A DNA stretch of 12,803 nt from Ruminococcaceae bacterium UBA6857 (GTDB lineage Bacteria > Bacillota > Clostridia > Oscillospirales > Acutalibacteraceae), in contig DKDD01000175.1 of the NCBI GenBank assembly GCA_002451715.1, positions 1 to 12,803 on the forward strand, written 5' to 3'. This document shows, in pieces, positions 5,457 to 11,054 of this stretch; the first letter of the stretch is position 1; every line of letters begins with the position of its first letter. The translations under genes were made by a program, and so were the position numbers. Under the pieces are notes generated by a model. It saw only the letters and a program-made list of their open reading frames with translations. It was not told the DNA's origin and ran no database searches.

Positions 5457-6812
5457 ATGACAACAACGGTTTTGGTCGCTCTTGCTCTTTTCGGTGTGAC
5501 ATATGTTTTGATGTTTGCTTTTCAAAAAATCCGCCCGTTTGCCGCCGTCTGCGGGGCGGTACTTTTTGTTGCGCTCGGAAGCAGCGGAGCTTTGCCCGGT
5601 TTTCATTACACGGTTCACGATGCGCTTCGTGCAATCGACCTCAACGTAATTCTTATGCTTGCCGGAACAATGGGAACGGTTTCGTTTTTCATTGAATCGA
5701 AAATGCCGCAGCTTTTGAGCGATATTTTGATTTCAAAAACGCGCGATTTTCGAAGTGCGGTCGTTGCGCTTTCGCTTTTTGCGGGGTTCATTTCCGCTTT
5801 TGTCGATAACGTTGCAACGGTGCTGATGATCGCGCCGGTGGCACTCGCGTTTTGCAAAAAAGCAAAGGTTTCTCCCGTGCCGGCAATAATCTGCATTTCG
5901 GTTTCGTCAAACCTTCAGGGCGCGGCAACCTTGGTCGGAGACACAACGTCGGTGCTTCTTTCAAAGGCGGCGAACCTTGATTTCACCGACTTTTTTGTTG
6001 ACGGCGGAAAACCCGGAATGTTTTTTGTTGTTGAAGCCGGCGCGTTTGTCGGTGCGGTTGTTGTTTGGTTCATGTTCAGAAAAGAAAAGTCGCCCGTTTT
6101 TTCCGGCGAAAAAACCGTTGTCACCGACAAAACGCCGACGGTTCTTCTTGTTTTGACCGTCCTTTCGCTGATTGCCGCGTCGTTTATTCCGTATAAAGAA
6201 AATGCCACATCGGGTGCAATTTCAAAGCCCGAAATTACAAACGGACTCATTTGCGTTTTCTTTTGCCTGATCGGTCTTTTCAAAAAACTTTTCCGCGAAA
6301 AAAGCGTTGAACCTTTGAAAAAACTCTTCGGCGAAATTGATTTTTATACGCTTTTGCTTCTTGCGGGTTTGTTTGTTGTAATCGGTGCGGTTTCCGAAGC
6401 CGGGGTGATCCGCCTCATCGGAAACACCGTCTCAAAACTCGGCAGGGGCGCAAACGGCGTGTTCGTTGTCTATACGATGATTGTTTGGGTTTCGGTTCTT
6501 CTTTCGGCGTTTATTGATAACATTCCGTATACGGCGACAATGCTGCCTGTTGTTGCGGTTATTGCGGCGGATCTTTCGGTTGTTGACGGGCTTGACGTTG
6601 ACCCGAAGCTTCTTTATTACGGACTTCTTTGCGGCGCGACCCTCGGCGGAAATTTGACGCCCGTCGGCGCAAGTGCAAACATTGCGGGACTCGGCATTTT
6701 AAGAAAAGAGGGATACTCCGTCGGCGCAAAGGAATTTATGAAGTATTCGGTTTTGTTCACACTTTCGGCGGTTATTGCGGGATACGTTTTGATTTGGCTT
6801 ATTCGCGGATAA
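5457..6812 (+). CDS. ArsB/NhaD-type ion transporter (ion transporter superfamily)
   Basis: This 451-residue integral membrane protein has about 10-12 hydrophobic segments. It has two homologous halves with the superfamily's paired signatures: SAFVDNVATVLMIAPV (113-128) with SNLQGAATLVGD (151-162) in the first half, and SAFIDNIPYTATMLPV (350-365) with GATLGGNLTPVGASANI (393-409) in the second. These are the re-entrant, substrate-binding hairpins of the ArsB/NhaD/CitM group. Members move arsenite, Na+/H+, citrate or sulfate; the substrate cannot be assigned, and no arsenic-resistance genes are near. A loop at about 210-225 is hydrophilic. GGAGG lies 7 bases before the ATG at 5457; an in-frame start further upstream lies before the -10 and is rejected. 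It stands alone between two terminators. Confidence 0.88.
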   Translation: MTTTVLVALALFGVTYVLMFAFQKIRPFAAVCGAVLFVALGSSGALPGFHYTVHDALRAIDLNVILMLAGTMGTVSFFIESKMPQLLSDILISKTRDFRSAVVALSLFAGFISAFVDNVATVLMIAPVALAFCKKAKVSPVPAIICISVSSNLQGAATLVGDTTSVLLSKAANLDFTDFFVDGGKPGMFFVVEAGAFVGAVVVWFMFRKEKSPVFSGEKTVVTDKTPTVLLVLTVLSLIAASFIPYKENATSGAISKPEITNGLICVFFCLIGLFKKLFREKSVEPLKKLFGEIDFYTLLLLAGLFVVIGAVSEAGVIRLIGNTVSKLGRGANGVFVVYTMIVWVSVLLSAFIDNIPYTATMLPVVAVIAADLSVVDGLDVDPKLLYYGLLCGATLGGNLTPVGASANIAGLGILRKEGYSVGAKEFMKYSVLFTLSAVIAGYVLIWLIRG

Positions 6813-6844
6813 AAAAAGTCCGCCGCAAGCGCGGCGAACCTTTT
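6811..6844. terminator. Bidirectional terminator
   Basis: CGCCGC (6821-6826), loop AAGC, GCGGCG (6831-6836). On the minus strand the hairpin is followed by seven U residues (A run 6811-6817), ending the small 34-residue gene; on the plus strand by four T residues, ending the transporter gene. Confidence 0.82.
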
Positions 6845-6870
6845 GAAAATTCATGCTAAATTAAAATTAA

Positions 6871-6975
6871 TCAGTTTTCTTCGGAATCGAGTTTGAGAAG
6901 CTTTTTGATGAGCGCCGCAAACTTCTGAAGAAGATATGTAATATCCTGCCAGAACATCATGATTGAAAACTCCAT
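6871..6975 (-). CDS. 34-residue amphipathic small protein
   Basis: This small gene of 34 codons plus TGA is well supported. AAGGAGG (6984-6990 on the complement) lies 8 bases before the ATG, a -35/-10 pair matching TTGACA/TATACT lies just upstream, and a strong terminator follows about 30 bases after the stop. The peptide starts MEFSIMMFWQDITYLL, continues through QKFAALIKKLLKL, and ends DSEEN. Residues 5-29 would form an amphipathic helix: one face carries Ile, Met, Phe, Trp, Leu; the other Gln, Asp, Lys. Net charge is about -1, with lysines (18, 24, 25, 28) inside the helix and acids at both ends. I recognise no family. A membrane-associated peptide, a regulator of a neighbour, or a toxin-like peptide are all possible. 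It sits directly downstream of lexA on the same strand, so read-through from lexA could also express it. Confidence 0.75.
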   Translation of the reverse strand: MEFSIMMFWQDITYLLQKFAALIKKLLKLDSEEN

Positions 6976-7006
6976 AACTTCGTCCTCCTTTTAAATTTAT
7001 ATACAA

Positions 7007-7035
7007 AGTATATATCAAAAGTTAAAATATGTCAA
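7007..7035 (-). promoter_or_regulatory. Near-consensus promoter of the 34-residue gene
   Basis: On the minus strand TTGACA (7030-7035) is exact and TATACT (7007-7012) has one mismatch, with a 17-base spacer. The -35 begins one base past the lexA stop codon. The predicted start near 7000 leaves a leader of about 25 bases. It is among the best promoters in the window. Confidence 0.8.
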
Positions 7036-7036
7036 C

Positions 7037-7627
7037 TTAAAGATAGCGCAGAACGGCAACAACTTTTCCGAGAATAGCAACTTCGTCAACAATGATCGGG
7101 TCATAAAGTTCGTTTTCCGGCTGAAGACGAAAATGCCCGTCTTCTTTATAAAAGGTTTTAACGGTTGCTTCGTCGTCAATGAGGGCAACAACCATGTCGC
7201 CGTTGTTTGCAACGGGGGTCTGTTCGGCAAAGATTATGTCGCCGTCAAGAATACCTGCTCCGAGCATACTTTCGCCGCGGACATGGAGGGCGAAAAGCGG
7301 CTTGTCTTTTGAAACATAGCCGGAGTAGGGGAGGTAGCATTCAATTTGTTCAACGGCAAGAATCGGCATACCGGCGGTTACAACGCCCAAAAGGGGAACG
7401 TGGTGAACGTTTTCGGCCTGACCGACAATTCTTATTGAACGTTTGAGCATCGGGTCGCGAATGATGTATCCTTTTTCTTCAAGCGCGTCAAGGTTCGCTT
7501 GAACGGAAGAGGTTGAGCGAAGTCCGACCGCCTGACAGATTTCTCTGACCGAAGGCGGAACACCGTCGCCGGCGCGTTCTTTGAGATATTCCAAAATTCT
7601 GTATTGATTATCGCTGAGCGGTTCCAT
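7037..7627 (-). CDS. lexA: SOS-response repressor LexA
   Basis: This 196-residue protein has the winged helix-turn-helix of LexA (1-66, with LSDNQYRILEYL and VPPSVREICQAVGLRSTSSV) and the S24-type self-cleaving domain. The scissile bond lies in TAGMP, Ala85-Gly86. Catalytic Ser120 is in GESMLGAGI and Lys157 in ATVKTFY. It represses DNA-damage genes until RecA-ssDNA stimulates autocleavage. The start at 7627 gives the canonical length and N-terminus; an in-frame start at 7720 would add 31 atypical residues. The ribosome site is imperfect: GGAAAGG lies about 13 bases away. Two SOS-box-like sites flank its promoter, pointing to autoregulation. No RecA, UmuC or DinB gene is nearby, and the divergent gene is an M23 protein. 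Confidence 0.97.
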   Translation of the reverse strand: MEPLSDNQYRILEYLKERAGDGVPPSVREICQAVGLRSTSSVQANLDALEEKGYIIRDPMLKRSIRIVGQAENVHHVPLLGVVTAGMPILAVEQIECYLPYSGYVSKDKPLFALHVRGESMLGAGILDGDIIFAEQTPVANNGDMVVALIDDEATVKTFYKEDGHFRLQPENELYDPIIVDEVAILGKVVAVLRYL

Positions 7628-7832
7628 AAAATTACCAGAGCCTTTCCGGCTACAAAAATAATAAAAATTCACGTTGAATCCTTGCCGTAGCCGAACAAGG
7701 CGTGAGTGAATTTTGTTCATTTTAAAATTAATATTTTGAATGAAACAAAATTACGATCTGTTTTCAAAGCAAACCGGCAAAGCCAAAAGCGCTTCAAGTC
7801 TTTTGGCCGCAGGGTGAACAAATGATCGTTTA
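7628..7832 (-). promoter_or_regulatory. Foldable 5' leader of lexA
   Basis: About 205 bases separate the predicted transcript start from the lexA ATG. A nested hairpin pairs 7664-7672 with 7706-7714 (9 bp, AAAATTCAC/GTGAATTTT) and 7680-7684 with 7696-7700 (CCTTG/CAAGG). Its loop (GTAGCCGAA, 7687-7695) is complementary, with one bulged base, to 7644-7653 (TTCCGGCTAC), which covers the only ribosome-site-like GGAAAGG before lexA. A further perfect 8-bp hairpin, GCCAAAAG/CTTTTGGC, lies at 7782-7807. A pseudoknot or sequestering switch is possible but inferred. Confidence 0.45.
7816..7829. promoter_or_regulatory. SOS-box-like site downstream of the lexA -10
   Basis: The minus strand reads about CGATCATTTGTTCA, matching the Gram-positive CGAACRNRYGTTYC box at 11 of 14 positions. 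It lies at roughly +5 to +18 of the lexA transcript. Confidence 0.5.
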
Positions 7833-7839
7833 CAAGGAA

Positions 7840-7868
7840 AGTATAACACATCTTTTCATAAAATGCAA
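7840..7868 (-). promoter_or_regulatory. lexA promoter
   Basis: On the minus strand TTGCAT (7863-7868) and TATACT (7840-7845) are separated by 17 bases. The -35 overlaps the end of one SOS-box-like palindrome and a second such site follows the -10. Confidence 0.75.
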
Positions 7869-7879
7869 ACATTTGTTTG
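7866..7879. promoter_or_regulatory. SOS-box-like site overlapping the lexA -35
   Basis: CAAAC-ATTT-GTTTG is a symmetric site with the CGAAC-N4-GTTCG architecture of Bacillota LexA boxes. Its minus-strand form matches CGAACRNRYGTTYC at 12 of 14 positions, with G-to-A and C-to-G changes at the outer ends. Position over the -35 fits repression. Confidence 0.6.
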
Positions 7880-8012
7880 GTAAAAATCAAAAAAATATTG
7901 AAAAAACGAGGAAAAATTTTCATTTTTTCGTTTTTTCAGGCGGAAAAGTATAATTTTTAAAAAGCCGGAGCAAAATATTTTTACAAATTATTTTGAAACG
8001 GCGGTTTTAAAA

Positions 8013-8777
8013 ATGAAAAACAATACTACTGACAACGGATATCTTTTTTCAAAAAAAGGCTTTTACATCACCGCGGTAATCGGAATTTTTGTCGTTATTG
8101 CGGCGGTTGTTGCGCTTCGAATGACGTCGAACAAGGTTAAAAACGACCTGACGAGTTTTATCACCGAAAGTTCAATTCCTTTTTCCGGTGAGGTTCAAAA
8201 AGACGTTTCCGATGTTCCCGACACAAGAAATTTGACAGATTTTGACAACACAACGGACGACACGACAAAAGAAACCGAACCGGAAAAAAAGCCGACAAAA
8301 GAGCAGACGACCGCGCCCGAAACAAAAGAGGAACCCTCTTCTGCCGACGCGGCGGCAAAAATTGAAAACGCTTCCTTTTCTCTTCCGATGGAATCGGACA
8401 CGGCAAAGGAATTTTCTCCCGAAACGCCTGTGTTCAGCAAAACAATGGGCGATTACCGCACCCACAGCGGCGTTGACTTTGAAGGCGCGGAGGGCGCAGA
8501 GGTTTATGCCGTCGGCAACGGAAAAGTTACGCGCGTTCTTGCCGACACAATGTGGGGATATATTGTTGAAATCGACCACGGAAACTTTACCGCAAGATAT
8601 ATCGGACTTAATCAGGACGGCGCCGTCGGAATCGGTCAAACGGTGACGGCGGGACAGAAAATCGGAACGCTTGCTTTGATTCCGTCGGAGAGCGAAGACG
8701 GCTTTCATCTTCATTTTGAAGTTGTGAAAGACGGAAAATGCGTTGAACCGTTTGCCGCACTCGGAGTTGAAAATTAA
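8013..8777 (+). CDS. M23/LytM-domain membrane protein, SpoIIQ-like
   Basis: This 254-residue protein has a short cytoplasmic N-terminus, one membrane helix (about 17-36), a Thr/Glu/Lys/Pro-rich linker (about 65-120) and a LytM/M23 domain (about 136-250). The zinc motifs are HSGVD (His151, Asp155) and HLH (232-234). The YxHL motif that supplies the other catalytic histidine reads YIGL (196-199), with Gly198 in its place, so peptidoglycan hydrolysis is doubtful. The single-pass layout, GDYRTHSGVDF segment and lost histidine resemble SpoIIQ, the forespore partner of SpoIIIAH in engulfment. SpoIIQ genes are normally under forespore sigma-F control; I see a TATAAT at 7949-7954 without a good -35 and no convincing sigma-F site. 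The ribosome site (CGGCGG) is weak. A non-sporulation divisome role cannot be excluded. Confidence 0.85.
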   Translation: MKNNTTDNGYLFSKKGFYITAVIGIFVVIAAVVALRMTSNKVKNDLTSFITESSIPFSGEVQKDVSDVPDTRNLTDFDNTTDDTTKETEPEKKPTKEQTTAPETKEEPSSADAAAKIENASFSLPMESDTAKEFSPETPVFSKTMGDYRTHSGVDFEGAEGAEVYAVGNGKVTRVLADTMWGYIVEIDHGNFTARYIGLNQDGAVGIGQTVTAGQKIGTLALIPSESEDGFHLHFEVVKDGKCVEPFAALGVEN

Positions 8778-8813
8778 AGGTGCATGCCCCCGTGAAAACC
8801 GTTTAGGGGCAAG

Positions 8814-8856
8814 AAAACAGGGTCTTGAGCAAAAGCGAAAGACCCTGTTTTGAGTT
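8814..8856 (+). terminator. Rho-independent terminator of the M23 gene
   Basis: A perfect 13-bp stem, AAAACAGGGTCTT (8814-8826) with AAGACCCTGTTTT (8839-8851), is followed by GAGTTTT. A second hairpin, GCCCC (8786-8790) with GGGGC (8806-8810), precedes it directly. The bases from 8857 to 8920 hold nothing that I recognise. Confidence 0.85.
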
Positions 8857-8920
8857 TTAAAAACCGTAAAACTATACAATTTCCGCGCGCTATTTTTGGC
8901 AGGTAAAATGACGGTATTTG

Positions 8921-8949
8921 TTGAAAAAGCGCGAAAAAATTGATATACT
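8921..8949 (+). promoter_or_regulatory. Promoter of the DUF3048 lipoprotein
   Basis: TTGAAA (8921-8926) and TATACT (8944-8949) are separated by 17 bases, giving a leader of about 75 bases before the ATG at 9033. Confidence 0.7.
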
Positions 8950-8956
8950 ATATCAA
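8940..8956. promoter_or_regulatory. Perfect 17-nt palindrome over the -10, candidate operator
   Basis: TTGATATA-C-TATATCAA has perfect 8-base arms and contains the whole -10 hexamer of the DUF3048 promoter. A bound repressor here would block RNA polymerase. It has the same 8-1-8 layout and TTG...CAA ends as the palindrome at 3323-3339, but a different core. Confidence 0.5.
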
Positions 8957-9032
8957 AGTAAGGCGTTTCAAAAACGCCCTTGCAAAGCGGTCAAAAAAGG
9001 CCGTATTCAGGAAAATCAGAGGTAATTTTAAA

Positions 9033-10100
9033 ATGAAAAACAACTTTAAACGGTTCACGGCTGTCTTTCTTGCCGCATTGCTGCTTTTCTCGGTCAGCGG
9101 CTGCAAAAAGAATCAGATGACCGAAACCACAACTGCACCGACAACGGCTACGCCGTCAACAACAAAACCCAAAGCCACGGATTATAACCGCCTTACGGGT
9201 CTTGACAACCTTTCTAAAGAGGCAAAAGGCTGCCGCCCCGTTGCAATAATGATCAACAATATCAATCAGTCGCTTCCTCAATACGGAATTTACGGCGCCG
9301 ATCTCATGTTTGAATGTCTTGTTGAAGGCGGAATTACGCGCATGATGGCGGTTTTTGCCGATTACACAAAGGTTCCTAAAGTCTGTTCGGTAAGAAGCTG
9401 CCGCTATTATTTTCCGATTTTTGCCTATGGTCTTGACGCTGTGTACTTCTGCTTCGGAAGCAACAAATCGCTCGGAACGGCAACTCTTAATAAGCTCGGA
9501 ATTGATTATTTTGACGGCTCCCAAAATTATGACGAACTTGTTTTCGGTCGTGATCCCGACCGTCTTGCAAGATACAGCCGCGAACACACCGCATATGTCA
9601 ACGGAAAAAATATTCCCGAACTTTTCAAAAAGTATAACATCCGCACCGAATACAGAGACGGAAAAGACAGCTATATTTTCAATTTTGTTGCGCCCAAAAA
9701 GGTCAGCAAACAAAAATGCACCGAACTTACGCTGAATTTTTCAAATTCATATTACAGCACTTTCACCTATGACGCAAAAAGAAAGCTCTATCTCAAGCAG
9801 CACAACGGAAAGCCGCATATGGATTCCGGCGTGGACAAGCAGCTTGCCTATCGCAACGTTTTTGCGCTTGAAACCGATGTTTCGCTTTATGATGGCGGTC
9901 CGCTTGTTCAGATGAACTGGAAGGGCGGAACGGGATATTACATTTCCTGCGGCACAGTTAAAAAGATTACCTGGACAAAGGCTAATGCCGATTCAAAAAT
10001 CGTTATCAAAGGCGAAAACGGAAAGGTTATCAAAGTCAACCGCGGAAACAGCTATATCGGAATTGTTAACACCGGCAAGGTTGAGTTTCCGACCGCATAA
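9033..10100 (+). CDS. DUF3048 (YerB-like) lipoprotein
   Basis: This 355-residue secreted lipoprotein has a basic N-terminus, a hydrophobic core (about 8-20) and a lipobox FSVSGC ending at Cys24. A Thr/Pro-rich linker (about 30-48) leads to the DUF3048 domain. Its markers are CRPVAIMINN (67-76), the following PQYGIYGADLMFE and the EGGITRMMAVF block (98-108). B. subtilis YerB is the best-known member and its function is unknown, though it is encoded near DNA-replication genes there. The start at 9033, after AGAGGT, gives the signal peptide; the in-frame start at 8940 lies within the promoter and is rejected. The gene is monocistronic and ends at a bidirectional terminator shared with the convergent gene. 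Confidence 0.92.
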   Translation: MKNNFKRFTAVFLAALLLFSVSGCKKNQMTETTTAPTTATPSTTKPKATDYNRLTGLDNLSKEAKGCRPVAIMINNINQSLPQYGIYGADLMFECLVEGGITRMMAVFADYTKVPKVCSVRSCRYYFPIFAYGLDAVYFCFGSNKSLGTATLNKLGIDYFDGSQNYDELVFGRDPDRLARYSREHTAYVNGKNIPELFKKYNIRTEYRDGKDSYIFNFVAPKKVSKQKCTELTLNFSNSYYSTFTYDAKRKLYLKQHNGKPHMDSGVDKQLAYRNVFALETDVSLYDGGPLVQMNWKGGTGYYISCGTVKKITWTKANADSKIVIKGENGKVIKVNRGNSYIGIVNTGKVEFPTA

Positions 10101-10105
10101 ATCAC

Positions 10106-10154
10106 AAAAAAACAAGACTGCCGAAGTTCGGTTTGAACCTCGGCAGTCTTTTGC
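10106..10154. terminator. Bidirectional terminator between convergent lipoprotein genes
   Basis: AAGACTGCCGA (10114-10124) pairs perfectly with TCGGCAGTCTT (10140-10150), with an inner GTTC/GAAC stem. The plus side ends in TTTT; the minus side in GTTTTTTT (A run 10106-10112). Confidence 0.9.
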
Positions 10155-10164
10155 TTTGTCCTTT

Positions 10165-10872
10165 TTATTTTTCTGACATTGAAAGCTTTTGCTCAATCAT
10201 TTCTTTCCATGTTTTTGCGTCATTATCGCCGATAATCGGGTCGCCGACGATTTTTCCGTTTTTATTAATAAAATAAGTTGCCGGAACGGTGTAAATACCG
10301 CGGCAAAATTCGTTGAGCGAATCGTTTGTGATAAGATAGGGATAGTCTGCGTCGGCGTCGGTGCAAATATCTTTTGCGGTTCGAAGTGCCTTTTCGTCAA
10401 CTCCGTCCCCTTCGTTAATATCAAGTGCAACGGCAAGAAAGCCTATATTCGGAAGCTCTTTGTCAAGCTTTGCAAGTTCGATGAGTCCTTTTTTGCTTGA
10501 TTCGCTTTGAGTTGAAAAAATATAAACCATTGTCAAATTACTTTTTGAAAAAATTTTGTTTGAAACTTTTGCGCCGAAAATATCTTCCGTGTCAAAGGAC
10601 GGGAAATCTTTTTCAACCTTTTTTTCTGTGACATTTTCCGAAGAAGTTTCGGACGAAGTGCTTTCATTCTCGGACGAAGTTTTTTCTTCGTCTTTTTTTG
10701 TTGTATTTGCCGAGGAAGGCTCTGTTTTGTCTTGATTGTTTTTTGAAGATGTGCTTTCGCTTGTTGAACCGGTGCTTTTTTCGGTTGCCGAGTCGGCGTC
10801 GGAATTTTTGCAGGCCGAAAGAACGCCGAGAGTCATGACAAGCGCGCAGATTATCGCAATTGCTTTTTTCAT
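10165..10872 (-). CDS. Thioredoxin-fold (TlpA/redoxin-like) lipoprotein lacking the CxxC
   Basis: This 235-residue lipoprotein has a signal peptide with lipobox LSAC (Cys21), a long Ser/Thr/Glu/Lys linker (about 22-88) and a TlpA/redoxin-like domain (about 90-228). The domain shows the FPSFDTEDIFG entry, the MVYIFS strand (115-120) followed by the active-site helix, and the cis-proline loop TVPATYFINKNGKIVG (195-210, Pro197). Where TlpA proteins have WCxxC, this one reads STQSESSK (120-127): both redox cysteines are absent. Cys170 and Cys190 lie elsewhere, so classical thiol-disulfide exchange is unlikely. The start at 10872 follows AGGAG at good spacing; the in-frame start at 10944 precedes the membrane signal and lies at the transcript start. 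It is divergent from FprA, hinting at related oxidative-stress use, which is inference. Confidence 0.85.
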   Translation of the reverse strand: MKKAIAIICALVMTLGVLSACKNSDADSATEKSTGSTSESTSSKNNQDKTEPSSANTTKKDEEKTSSENESTSSETSSENVTEKKVEKDFPSFDTEDIFGAKVSNKIFSKSNLTMVYIFSTQSESSKKGLIELAKLDKELPNIGFLAVALDINEGDGVDEKALRTAKDICTDADADYPYLITNDSLNEFCRGIYTVPATYFINKNGKIVGDPIIGDNDAKTWKEMIEQKLSMSEK

Positions 10873-10934
10873 AATATATATCTCCTTTTTTAAAATATTT
10901 GTATATATTTTTTTGAAAAAGATTTTCCGACTGA

Positions 10935-10963
10935 ATTTTACCACATAAAAATTTTTCGGTCAA
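10935..10963 (-). promoter_or_regulatory. Promoter of the redoxin-like lipoprotein
   Basis: On the minus strand TTGACC (10958-10963) and TAAAAT (10935-10940) are separated by 17 bases, giving a leader of about 55 bases. Confidence 0.7.
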
Positions 10964-10986
10964 CAAAAACTTTGTCACTTTTTCCC

Positions 10987-11016
10987 TTGACAGCGTTTCA
11001 AATGCTCAAGTATAAT
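10987..11016 (+). promoter_or_regulatory. fprA promoter
   Basis: TTGACA (10987-10992) and TATAAT (11011-11016) are both exact consensus hexamers with an 18-base spacer. A loose inverted repeat AGTATA (11009-11014) / TATACT (11028-11033) brackets the start region and could bind a regulator. The -35 lies only 23 bases from the divergent promoter's -35. Confidence 0.82.
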
Positions 11017-11054
11017 TGTCAGTGTACTATACTATGTTTTGGAGGACTTTAAAA

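Noticed and set aside
5915..6283. Minus-strand open frame of 122 codons
   Set aside because: It is a shadow of the transporter gene on the opposite strand, without its own signals.
5457..6812. Specific assignment of the transporter as an arsenite pump
   Set aside because: The ArsB/NhaD signatures cover many substrates, and no arsR, arsA or arsC is adjacent.
7718..7923. Minus-strand 68-codon frame upstream of lexA
   Set aside because: It spans the lexA promoter and leader hairpins, has no ribosome site, and gives a Phe/Lys-rich sequence typical of AT-rich non-coding DNA.
8172..8879. Minus-strand open frame of 235 codons
   Set aside because: It is antisense to the M23 gene and its terminator; very rich in Arg, Phe and Cys with no motif.
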